From positions 1 through 36,832 of the forward strand of contig CAYZAW010000018.1 of NCBI GenBank assembly GCA_964476505.1: a DNA stretch of 36,832 nucleotides. Reading direction: 5' to 3'. Both the position numbers and the translations under genes were made by a program. The DNA is from CAYZAW01 sp964476505 (GTDB lineage Bacteria; Bacillota; Clostridia; Christensenellales; CAG-138). The first letter of the stretch is position 1; the number at the start of each line of letters is the position of its first letter. Shown here piece after piece: positions 29,852 through 36,832 of this stretch. The notes beneath the pieces are model-generated. The model was not told the origin of the DNA, searched no databases, and saw nothing but the letters and a program-made list of their open reading frames with translations.

Positions 29852-31510
29852 ATGAAAAAACAGATATTCGCAATTCTGGCTGTTGTTTTAGTATGCGCAA
29901 TGCTTGCCGGCTGTGTAAATACACCCGAGCAACCGGCAAACATCAATACTGCACAGGATACGGCTGCGCTTGTGGGTAATATTCCGGTCTCCTTCCCATT
30001 GGTATCAACGCCTAAAACACTACAAATCATGGTCACCGGGTCGGGCGAGAGAGAGCCGGAAACAGTTTACGTTTGGCAAAAGTATAAAGAAATGACCGGC
30101 GTTGACGTAAACTGGACGAACGTAACAAAGGAAACCCGTACGGAAGCTTACCATATCGCTTTAACAAACCGCCAACAGCTTGATCTTATTCTGCGTTGCA
30201 AGGTATCGGCTACACAACTGCTGCGGTACGGCAAAAGCGGATTGATACTGGATCTTGCAAAGGACGGCATGCTGCAAAAATACGCGCCAAATTGTTGGGC
30301 ATATCTGCATTCGCACCCGGATACGCTGGCTTCTACGATGAACCCGGACGGCACAATTTATGCGCTGCCGCAGGTCAACGCAGGCCCGGAGCTTCGCGTA
30401 GGGGTCAAGCTTTTTGTAAACAAGCTATGGTTGGAACGGGTAAATATGGAACTGCCAACCACCACAGAGGATCTGCGTACACTGCTGACCGCTTTTAAGG
30501 AGCAAGACGCAAACGGCAACGGCGATCCTGACGATGAAATACCGCTTTGCAGTGTAGATTGGTCAAGCACGCAGCTCGCCCTTTATGGCGCGTTTGGCCT
30601 TGCAAACCGTGGATTCCACAATACAACGGTGGACTGCGACCCGGTAACCGGCGGCACAAGGCTGATCGAGGGCTGCGAGGAATACAGGGCATATCTTACC
30701 TACCTGCGCGATCTTTACGCCAACGGGCTGATCGATGACCAGATGTTTACGATCACCACCGATGAATGGCTTGCCCATATAGATAACGACAGGGTTGGCA
30801 TGTTTGCCATGACGAATCTTGCGTGGATACCTGCTGACAAGCTGGATCAATGGGTCGCCGTTGACGAAGCGCTGACAGGCCCTGCGGGAGATAAGCTGTG
30901 GAGCGCCATACGTGCAAACTTCCATTCCACGGGTGCCGCCGTGATTCCTGCAACCTGCAGCGATCCGGCACTGGTGCTACAATGGCTGGATTACTTTTGG
31001 ACTGACGAAGGAACGCTGTTCTATCATATGGGCGTGGAGGGAGAAACCTATACCAAGCATGCAGACGGCAGCTATGACTATTTGCCTAAAATCTACGATG
31101 AGATGAACGCCGCCAATTTATCCTTTGACGATGCGATAAGAGCGTATTCCCCATATCCCGGCGGAAGCAATCCAACGGTGGAGATCGCGCCGTACTTCAT
31201 GGGCGGCGAAATGGCGGAGGTTCCGGCAGAGGCGGCAAAGGCATTGATGGCATACGGCCCGGAGGAATACTGGCCCAGCTTTACCTTTACGCAGGAGGAG
31301 AACGACACGCTCGACGGGATCAAGAGCGATATGAGCAAGTATTGCAACAGCATGCGTATCGATTTTATTACCGGCACAAGGTCTCTTGACGAGTGGGATG
31401 CTTATAAAACCGAGCTTAACCGTATGGGAGCGGATCAAATGCTGCATGTTTATCAAGCGGCTGTTGACAGATATCACGCGCTCATTACAGTGCTGAATGA
31501 TAACAGCTAA
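29852..31510 (+). CDS. Extracellular solute-binding lipoprotein (ABC family 1 type)
   Basis: The protein has 552 residues. The signal peptide ends with lipobox LAGC (Cys21 modified), so it is membrane-anchored outside the cell. The mature part resembles the LplA/family 1 carbohydrate-binding proteins of Bacillota (YVWQKYKEMTGVDVNW, FKEQDANGNGDPDDEIPL, YFWTDEGTLFYHMGVEG, DEWDAYKTELNRMGADQMLHVYQAAVDRY). The DANGNGDPDDE segment looks like a calcium-binding loop. No permease or ATPase gene is next to it; the following gene, 35 bases away, is a hybrid histidine kinase. It may act as a ligand receptor for that kinase, or work with permeases elsewhere. AGGAGG precedes the ATG. Confidence 0.92.
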   Translation: MKKQIFAILAVVLVCAMLAGCVNTPEQPANINTAQDTAALVGNIPVSFPLVSTPKTLQIMVTGSGEREPETVYVWQKYKEMTGVDVNWTNVTKETRTEAYHIALTNRQQLDLILRCKVSATQLLRYGKSGLILDLAKDGMLQKYAPNCWAYLHSHPDTLASTMNPDGTIYALPQVNAGPELRVGVKLFVNKLWLERVNMELPTTTEDLRTLLTAFKEQDANGNGDPDDEIPLCSVDWSSTQLALYGAFGLANRGFHNTTVDCDPVTGGTRLIEGCEEYRAYLTYLRDLYANGLIDDQMFTITTDEWLAHIDNDRVGMFAMTNLAWIPADKLDQWVAVDEALTGPAGDKLWSAIRANFHSTGAAVIPATCSDPALVLQWLDYFWTDEGTLFYHMGVEGETYTKHADGSYDYLPKIYDEMNAANLSFDDAIRAYSPYPGGSNPTVEIAPYFMGGEMAEVPAEAAKALMAYGPEEYWPSFTFTQEENDTLDGIKSDMSKYCNSMRIDFITGTRSLDEWDAYKTELNRMGADQMLHVYQAAVDRYHALITVLNDNS

Positions 31511-31545
31511 CGAAAGTTGCTTGATGCATGAACAGGTGTGAGAAT

Positions 31546-33843
31546 ATGAAGAAAAAAGCAGAGTCATTATTCAAAGCATTAAAATCAGGTTTTGTACGTT
31601 CTGTGTTCACCCGGGTATTGGCTATATTTATTACCGTTAGCATCATCATTGCCGTTGTTGCGTTTATTTCTTTTACGGCGGAAATTAGAAGATCCATTTT
31701 GAACGACAGGCAAAAGCAGCTTGCGATCGTGGAAGAAACGATTTCCGATAGGATGAATGCAATCACAAGCATTGCCTATAACATTAGCACCGATCCTTTG
31801 TTTTATCTGGAACCTGTGGAAACCGATTTAAAAACGGGGCGGGAGATATCCGCTGTTCTAAAACGGTATCTTGTTGGGAGTAGTTTTATTGAACATCTAG
31901 CGTATTGCAGAACAACCGAGCCGGATACCATCTATACGTCAAAGGGTGTGCGCTCTCTTAGTGAGTTTTTGATCTATACCACGGGTTTGGATAAAGACGA
32001 CGTTCCTCAGGCAATAGAGTTAATTCACAATAACCCCGATATCAGAATTGCTTTTTCCGGGAGCGATGAAAAGGGCTATTTTGCATATAACTATCCGCTT
32101 CCGCAGCTTGCCGCCAAGCCGCAGGCGCACGTGTTGATGCTCATCCCCGTCAAGGAGGTGCGGCCGCTGCTGGAAACGTTGCTCAACAACGCGAACGGAG
32201 AGGCTGCCGTATTTGATGCAGATGGTAACGAGATTTACAGCACCGGAAATCCGGATGATAAGCTTGATCTAACAGATTTTGTGAAGAACGGCTCTCCGGA
32301 AGAGGAATACACATCTCCCTCCGGGCAAAAATATGTGCTGCAAAAGGTGGTGTCTGACACCAATCGCTGGACATATGTATCCGCAATGCGCCATAGTGAT
32401 ACGTTAACCGGCCTAGCCAATAAGCAGCTTGTGTTTATCATATTTGTACTGCTGCTGTTGGTAGGCGCAGTGGTTGCAATGCTGGTCAGCATCATTGCCC
32501 AGTATAAGCCGATCAGCAATCTTGCGGCGCAAATGTCGGAGCACGGCAACAGCGATGAACGCGGCACCGTGGATGAGCGCACGCTGCTTTCGGATACGAT
32601 TGCCACCCTCAAGGATGACAGCGCGCAGAAGCAGAAGTACGAAATGGCCTTCTATGAAGCGGAGGCTGCCAGCAAAGCAAAATCCGCGTTCCTTTCCAGC
32701 ATGAGCCACGATATCCGTACGCCTATGAACGCGATCATCGGCATGACAGCCATTGCCAGAAAGCACATAGGCGATCAGGCGTATGTAGACGATTGCCTGA
32801 GAAAGGTGCAGATTTCTTCTGATTATCTGCTGGATATCATCAATAATGTGCTTGATATGAGCAGAATAGAGTCCGGCAGAATTCCCATTGCGAAGGAACC
32901 TGTATTGATTCCGGCGCTGATAGACAGCGTTGCATCGTTAATGACCTCCAGCATTGAAGCCAAGAACCAAACGCTGGAGGTGGATATTGGCGAGTTGAAG
33001 CAAACCGCGGTATTGGGAGATAATATCCATATCGTACAAGTGTTTGTAAACATCATTTCCAACGCGGTAAAGTTTACGCCCGAGGGCGGGAAAATCACGG
33101 TATCGGTTCGTCAAACCGAAAGTGATAACGATAAGGAAGGCGTTTATTCCTTTGCCTTTACCGATACGGGCATTGGCATTCCGCCGGAGTTTATCGATCA
33201 TGTGTTTGACACCTTTACCAGAGTGGATGAACCGGGCTCCGCAAGAACAGAGGGAACCGGGCTTGGCATGGCCATTGCAAAGAAGCTGGTGGAGCTGATG
33301 GGCGGCAACATCCGCTGCGAAAGCGAGCTTGGAAACGGCACAACGTTTACCGTTACCATGCATATGCAGTATGCGGATTACGATACGGCTGCACAGTTGA
33401 TTAAGGACCCCGGAAGGCTGCATGCAGACCATTCCGGCGCTAACGATACCATTGTTGATTTAACCGGGAAGAGGATACTGCTCGTTGAAGATAACGCCAT
33501 GAACCGAGAGATCGCCCATCGAATCATAGCGGAAACGCATGCAGAGGTTTTGGATGCAGATGACGGCAAGAATGCTGTTGCGATATTTGCCGAGCATCCG
33601 GCAGGATACTTTGACTTGATATTTATGGATATTCAAATGCCTGTTATGAATGGGTATCAGGCGACTGCCGAAATCCGCTCCATGGATAGGGAGGATGCAA
33701 AAACAGTACCCATCTATGCCATGACTGCCAACACCTTTGACGAGGACGTGCGGCAGGTAAAGGCCGCCGGGATGAACGGGCATATCGGCAAGCCCTACAA
33801 CCCGTCGGTGCTGTATCAGGTGCTTTCACGCGCCTTAGGGTAA
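31546..33843 (+). CDS. Hybrid histidine kinase with C-terminal receiver
   Basis: The membrane protein has 765 residues. Helix 1 (about 18-42) and helix 2 (about 288-312) bracket an extracytoplasmic domain of about 240 residues with a dCache-like pattern. The HisKA box SSMSHDIRTPMNAIIGM puts the phospho-His at 388. The ATPase domain has N (NIISNAVKFTPEGG), G1 (FTDTGIGIP) and G2 (GTGLGMAIAKKLV) boxes. A REC domain (about 635-760) has Asp695 in LIFMDIQMPVMNG and a Lys in HIGKPY. No output domain follows, so a further partner (Hpt or regulator) must exist elsewhere. The ATG at 31546 follows AGGTG seven bases upstream; an ATG at 31528 lacks a site. It is probably cotranscribed with the binding protein. 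Confidence 0.93.
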   Translation: MKKKAESLFKALKSGFVRSVFTRVLAIFITVSIIIAVVAFISFTAEIRRSILNDRQKQLAIVEETISDRMNAITSIAYNISTDPLFYLEPVETDLKTGREISAVLKRYLVGSSFIEHLAYCRTTEPDTIYTSKGVRSLSEFLIYTTGLDKDDVPQAIELIHNNPDIRIAFSGSDEKGYFAYNYPLPQLAAKPQAHVLMLIPVKEVRPLLETLLNNANGEAAVFDADGNEIYSTGNPDDKLDLTDFVKNGSPEEEYTSPSGQKYVLQKVVSDTNRWTYVSAMRHSDTLTGLANKQLVFIIFVLLLLVGAVVAMLVSIIAQYKPISNLAAQMSEHGNSDERGTVDERTLLSDTIATLKDDSAQKQKYEMAFYEAEAASKAKSAFLSSMSHDIRTPMNAIIGMTAIARKHIGDQAYVDDCLRKVQISSDYLLDIINNVLDMSRIESGRIPIAKEPVLIPALIDSVASLMTSSIEAKNQTLEVDIGELKQTAVLGDNIHIVQVFVNIISNAVKFTPEGGKITVSVRQTESDNDKEGVYSFAFTDTGIGIPPEFIDHVFDTFTRVDEPGSARTEGTGLGMAIAKKLVELMGGNIRCESELGNGTTFTVTMHMQYADYDTAAQLIKDPGRLHADHSGANDTIVDLTGKRILLVEDNAMNREIAHRIIAETHAEVLDADDGKNAVAIFAEHPAGYFDLIFMDIQMPVMNGYQATAEIRSMDREDAKTVPIYAMTANTFDEDVRQVKAAGMNGHIGKPYNPSVLYQVLSRALG

Positions 33844-33947
33844 AACGATGCGAGTATAATTTGATTACGATACTAACAGAAAAGAGTTGTGCATCACACA
33901 ATCCGTGGAGGAGCAGGAAAGGATCAAGAACCGGATCGTTTGGCTGT

Positions 33948-33963
33948 AGCTCGGAGCTTTTTT
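33948..33963 (+). terminator. Possible weak terminator after the hybrid kinase
   Basis: AGCT-CGG-AGCT (33948-33958) is a short hairpin running into a six-T tract (33958-33963). The stem is only 4 bp, so this is uncertain. The rest of 33844-34030 is AT-rich and shows no gene; the convergent GNAT gene ends at 34031. Confidence 0.35.
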
Positions 33964-34030
33964 ATACATACATTATTTATATGAAAAAAGAAGATTTTTA
34001 ACAAGCGGCGCACGTGATATAAAAAACAGC

Positions 34031-34510
34031 TTATACGCCTGCCAGCTTATTCAGTGTTTCTCCCGATACGCGGTAAACCGTCCAATCCTGCATAGGCTCC
34101 GCGCCCAAGGACAAATAAAAGTTGATGCTGGGCTTGTTCCAGTCCAAGCACCACCACTCCAAGCGTCCGCAGCCTCTTTCAAGCGCAATACGGGCAAGCT
34201 CCTGCAATATGGCTTTTCCGTATCCTTTACCGCGGCATGCTGGCTTCACGTATAGATCCTCCAGGTAGATACCTGCACGCCCAAGAAACGTTGAGAAGTT
34301 ATGGAAGAACAGCGCAAAGCCGATCACTTCATCCTGCTTCATGGCAAATAACACTTCTGCCTTTTTCTTTTCAAATATCCATTCCCGTAAAAGCGGTTCG
34401 GTTGCGACCACTTCGTTTAGCAGGTTTTCATAAGCTGCCAGTTCTTTAATAAAACACAGAATGGTTGGCGTATCTTCTTCGGTTGCAAATCGAAAGGTCA
34501 ATTTTTGCAT
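34031..34510 (-). CDS. GNAT-family N-acetyltransferase (diamine acetyltransferase-like)
   Basis: The protein has 159 residues. The acetyl-CoA-binding motif A is clear in AGIYLEDLYVKPACRGKGYGKAILQELARIALERGC, followed by RLEWWCLDWNKPSINFYLSLGAEPMQDWTVYRVSG. The LEDLYVKP...WNKPSINFY combination is that of the spermidine/spermine or thialysine acetyltransferase-like branch, so a diamine or amino acid side chain is the likely acceptor. AAGGAG before the ATG lies in the end of the GntR gene, and the two genes are separated by 2 bases. Confidence 0.9.
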   Translation of the reverse strand: MQKLTFRFATEEDTPTILCFIKELAAYENLLNEVVATEPLLREWIFEKKKAEVLFAMKQDEVIGFALFFHNFSTFLGRAGIYLEDLYVKPACRGKGYGKAILQELARIALERGCGRLEWWCLDWNKPSINFYLSLGAEPMQDWTVYRVSGETLNKLAGV

Positions 34511-34512
34511 GC

Positions 34513-35235
34513 TTACTCCTTAGGAAAAACAATAAGCTTTTCACGCTCGTTGATAGAGGAAAACAGCTCCTTACGCCCAAATACAAGCACCGCCTCCATT
34601 GCAGCGGCGGAAGCTTGCCGGTCACCCTCACGCAGTGCGTTCAATAGCTGCTTGTTTAGGGAAAGCGACGTTGCAGCCGCGTCCGGCAGCGAGTAGAAGA
34701 ACGACGTAAAGAACGCATAAATGGGCTGAAAGGATTGAAACACCAGCTTGCTGATGGTATTGCCGGATACTTGTATGATCTTATAATGAAAGGCATAGTC
34801 GCACTCTGTCAGCACGTTAATGTCATTTAGGCTGGCTTCTTTTTGTTTCAAATTGTCGGCCAAATAGCCGACATCATCGGTGGTGATTCTAGCAGCCGCT
34901 TCTGCGGCGGCGCTGGTTTCAATGGTCGTGCGGAATTGCAGAAGCGATTCTAACGTTTGCCTGTCAATGGTGCGGCGAACCCGCAGCACCTGTACCAACG
35001 TATCCAATGATCCGTCGGTATAAAAATCCTTCACATAGGTGCCGCTTTGGGGCAGCGTTTCCACAAAACCGTTTTGAGACAGCATAGCGATGGCCTCACG
35101 CACGGCAAAACGGTTTGCGCCGTAATGAAGGGCTAGCTCCCGCTCGGTTGGCAGCTTGCTGCCAATAGGGTATGTTTCGTAGATGATGGCGTTTTTCAAT
35201 TCGTCCAATATCTTTGCGGAAAGCCCTGTGCGCAT
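34513..35235 (-). CDS. GntR/FadR-subfamily transcriptional regulator
   Basis: The protein has 240 residues. The winged HTH (about 5-70) reads LPTERELALHYGANRFAVREAIAMLSQNGFVETLPQSGTYV, the hallmark of FadR-type GntR proteins. The helical FCD domain (about 90-220) includes LLQFRTTIETSAAAEAA and ECDYAFHYKIIQVSGN, with Asp/His residues that bind metal or acid ligands in the family. The ATG at 35235 has AAAGTGAG upstream; a GTG at 35247 has none. It diverges from an enolase-superfamily dehydratase gene whose promoter contains two TGGT-N3-ACCA sites, the FadR-family operator form, so it probably represses that gene until its sugar-acid ligand appears. Confidence 0.93.
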   Translation of the reverse strand: MRTGLSAKILDELKNAIIYETYPIGSKLPTERELALHYGANRFAVREAIAMLSQNGFVETLPQSGTYVKDFYTDGSLDTLVQVLRVRRTIDRQTLESLLQFRTTIETSAAAEAAARITTDDVGYLADNLKQKEASLNDINVLTECDYAFHYKIIQVSGNTISKLVFQSFQPIYAFFTSFFYSLPDAAATSLSLNKQLLNALREGDRQASAAAMEAVLVFGRKELFSSINEREKLIVFPKE

Positions 35236-35307
35236 AAACTGTCTCACTTTCGTGTTAATATTCGTTCTCTATCATACCCACATATTAATCTGTTTGCAAG
35301 AAAAGAC

Positions 35308-35348
35308 TTGACGTGTGGTATAACCAATTCTATACTTTGGTTATACCA
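35308..35348 (+). promoter_or_regulatory. Promoter with two FadR-type operators
   Basis: TTGACG (35308-35313), 17 bases, TATACT (35331-35336). Operator 1 TGGTATAACCA (35316-35326) lies between -35 and -10. Operator 2 TGGTTATACCA (35338-35348) covers the start site. Each is a TGGT-N3-ACCA palindrome; together they form a perfect 12-bp inverted repeat with centres 22 bp apart, about two DNA turns. Confidence 0.85.
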
Positions 35349-35376
35349 ATTCAAATAAAAGAAGGAGTTGAGAAGC

Positions 35377-36600
35377 ATGAAGGTAGATCGAATTGAACTG
35401 TATCACATCACCATTCCTCTTCCCGCGGACTTCTACCCGGCATGGATACCGGGTTTCCCACAGCGGTATAACCGCAGTACACTTATTAAAATTACCACGG
35501 ACGACGGGCTGGTGGGGTACAGCGCGGGCATGGCCATGGAGGAGGAGCGCGAAGGCTTGGGGACGCTTTTGGGGCAATACCTGATTGGGCAAGATGTGGA
35601 GAAAATGGACGAGGTGGTACGCCTGCTTCGTGAAGCGGGCTATCTTGGATGGAACAACAACTGGATCGAAGCGGCGTTTTGGGATATCCTCGGAAAAAAG
35701 GCAGGGCAACCGGTGTATAAAATGCTTGGCGGCACACAGGCACGAATTCCCGCTTACTGCTCAACTGGTGAGGTGCACGAACCGCAAAAGCGCGCAGAGG
35801 AAGTGCTAAAGATCAGGGAGATGGGCTTTAAAACAGTGAAGCTTCGCATCCACGATGACGACATTAAAAAGGATATCGAGCAGATTGAGGCGGTTAGAAA
35901 TGCCGTGGGAGACAGCATGGATATCGGCGTGGACGCCAACCAGGGCTGGCCTGTGACCATCATTCATAAGCCAAAGATATGGGACTTGGATCGCGCTACA
36001 GCCTACGCCAAGGCTTGCGAGGAATACAATATTGCGTGGTTGGAGGAGCCTCTGGACATGTATGCCTTTGACGAGATGGCAGAGCTTCGTAAAAGAACCT
36101 CAACGCCCATTGCCGGCGGTGAGCTAACGCCCGGCTGGCACGCCCACAGAACCATGCTGGAAAAGGGTTCGCTGGATATTTATCAGCCTGATTCCACGTT
36201 CTGCGGCATCGATACGGCGCTAAAGGTCATGCGTGAAGCCGTGCGGCAGGATCTGTATTTCAGTCCGCATACATGGACAAACGGCGTAGGCTTTGCGATC
36301 AACCTTCAAGTGGCGGCGGCATGCCCCAAGCAAAAGCCCATAGAATTCCCATACGAGCCACCGGCATGGCTGCCAAAGTATCGTGACGGCATCATGCAAG
36401 AGGAAATCAAGGTAGATTCGGACGGTTACATCACGCTGTCGGATAAGCCCGGGCTTGGCTTTGCGATCGACGAGGACGCATTAGCTCGCTTTGGACGCAA
36501 GTATTTTGATATGACACAGCGCGGCCTTGCCATGAAAACTATCAAGCAAAGAGGTCTGAAAAACGCCCTGAAGCTTGCCAAAAGTAAGAAGCAGGGATAG
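35377..36600 (+). CDS. Mandelate racemase / muconate lactonizing enzyme-family (enolase superfamily) protein
   Basis: The protein has 407 residues, a capping domain plus a modified TIM barrel. The Mg ligands are visible: Asp186 (IGVDANQGW), Glu223/224 (AWLEEPLD) and Glu249 (AGGELTPGW). The K-x-R motif Lys155/Arg157 (KTVKLRIH) and His298 (FSPHTWTNG) are candidate acid/base residues. Members abstract a proton next to a carboxylate; sugar-acid dehydratases and racemases are common, so a sugar acid is the likely substrate. It is controlled by the divergent FadR-type regulator. AAGGAG nine bases upstream fixes the ATG at 35377. No transporter or aldolase lies within the window. Confidence 0.93.
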   Translation: MKVDRIELYHITIPLPADFYPAWIPGFPQRYNRSTLIKITTDDGLVGYSAGMAMEEEREGLGTLLGQYLIGQDVEKMDEVVRLLREAGYLGWNNNWIEAAFWDILGKKAGQPVYKMLGGTQARIPAYCSTGEVHEPQKRAEEVLKIREMGFKTVKLRIHDDDIKKDIEQIEAVRNAVGDSMDIGVDANQGWPVTIIHKPKIWDLDRATAYAKACEEYNIAWLEEPLDMYAFDEMAELRKRTSTPIAGGELTPGWHAHRTMLEKGSLDIYQPDSTFCGIDTALKVMREAVRQDLYFSPHTWTNGVGFAINLQVAAACPKQKPIEFPYEPPAWLPKYRDGIMQEEIKVDSDGYITLSDKPGLGFAIDEDALARFGRKYFDMTQRGLAMKTIKQRGLKNALKLAKSKKQG

Positions 36601-36628
36601 TAACACACAAAACAGATACAGCTGCAAA

Positions 36629-36656
36629 GGAGCGTCCGTTCTCGGGCGCTTCTTTT
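36629..36656 (+). terminator. Terminator after the enolase-family gene
   Basis: Arms 36629-36638 and 36643-36652 form a 10-bp stem with a TTCT loop, followed by TTTT (36653-36656). Confidence 0.8.
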
Positions 36657-36832
36657 ACTAATTAGCAACGGGATATCGTTGTAATCTTTTATCTATGGAG
36701 AATCCTACGTACTCCGATTACAGAATGTTTACCTACTAATGCATCTCTTTTCTTTAGTATCTTTCCAGATGTAAGCATTTGTGTTCGTCAAGTAAAAATG
36801 TTAGCAAAAGGTCCCCAAAAAGGTTAGCACCT
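36657..36832. other. Non-coding right edge with direct repeat
   Basis: No gene is visible. GTTAGCA occurs twice in direct orientation (36800-36806 and 36823-36829) in an A-rich context with a CCCC run between. Such repeats are found at ends of some insertion sequences, for example the IS21 type, but no transposase is in view. Confidence 0.3.

Overview
The window looks like chromosomal DNA of an anaerobic Bacillota (Clostridia-type) bacterium. The reasons are type III and short type I glutamine synthetases with an ANTAR regulator, CooT and CooC nickel-handling proteins, oxygen-sensitive 2-hydroxyacyl-CoA dehydratase (HgdA/B/C) relatives, an Fe-S old-yellow-enzyme reductase, strong AGGAGG-type ribosome binding sites, some TTG starts, and regulation by leader attenuators. 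I saw no rRNA, tRNA, CRISPR array or complete mobile element.

Layout. 1-3142 is a nitrogen module: glnN (minus, cut by the window edge) diverges from a type I glutamine synthetase and an ANTAR antiterminator with a degenerate receiver. The glnN leader carries a hexaloop hairpin of the ANTAR-target type that is mutually exclusive with an intrinsic terminator. 3179-4970 is pyrG with its own promoter and a strong leader terminator. 5003-7962 holds a His-rich small protein, CooT, an OmpR/histidine-kinase pair and a PepSY-like protein.

8021-18989 is the most remarkable part: a divergent locus read from one intergenic region (13563-13817). To the left run CooC, HgdA-like 1, HgdB-like 1, the HgdC activator ATPase, a 51-residue one-helix membrane protein, and a free-standing homologue of the central domain of acetyl-CoA synthase ending in a Cys cluster. 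To the right run HgdA-like 2, HgdB-like 2, a second one-helix membrane protein and an Fe-S flavin enoate-reductase-like enzyme. I infer an ATP-driven low-potential reductase or dehydratase system with two paralogous catalytic pairs sharing one activator, perhaps held at the membrane and linked to nickel/CODH-ACS-type chemistry. I know of no description of this combination, and its substrate is unknown.

19128-29549 is a run of mostly single metabolic and housekeeping genes: ICMT-like methyltransferase, GH3 glycosidase, M23 lipoprotein, alpha/beta hydrolase, TetR - SCP2 - M24 peptidase-like operon, DUF5131, AlkD-like glycosylase, methyltransferase and a P-loop protein. 29646-33843 pairs a lipoprotein solute-binding protein with a hybrid histidine kinase and has no permease, which suggests sensing. 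34031-36656 has a GntR/FadR repressor and a GNAT acetyltransferase diverging from an enolase-superfamily dehydratase whose promoter carries two matching TGGT-N3-ACCA operators. The right edge (36657-36832) is non-coding and may touch a transposon end.
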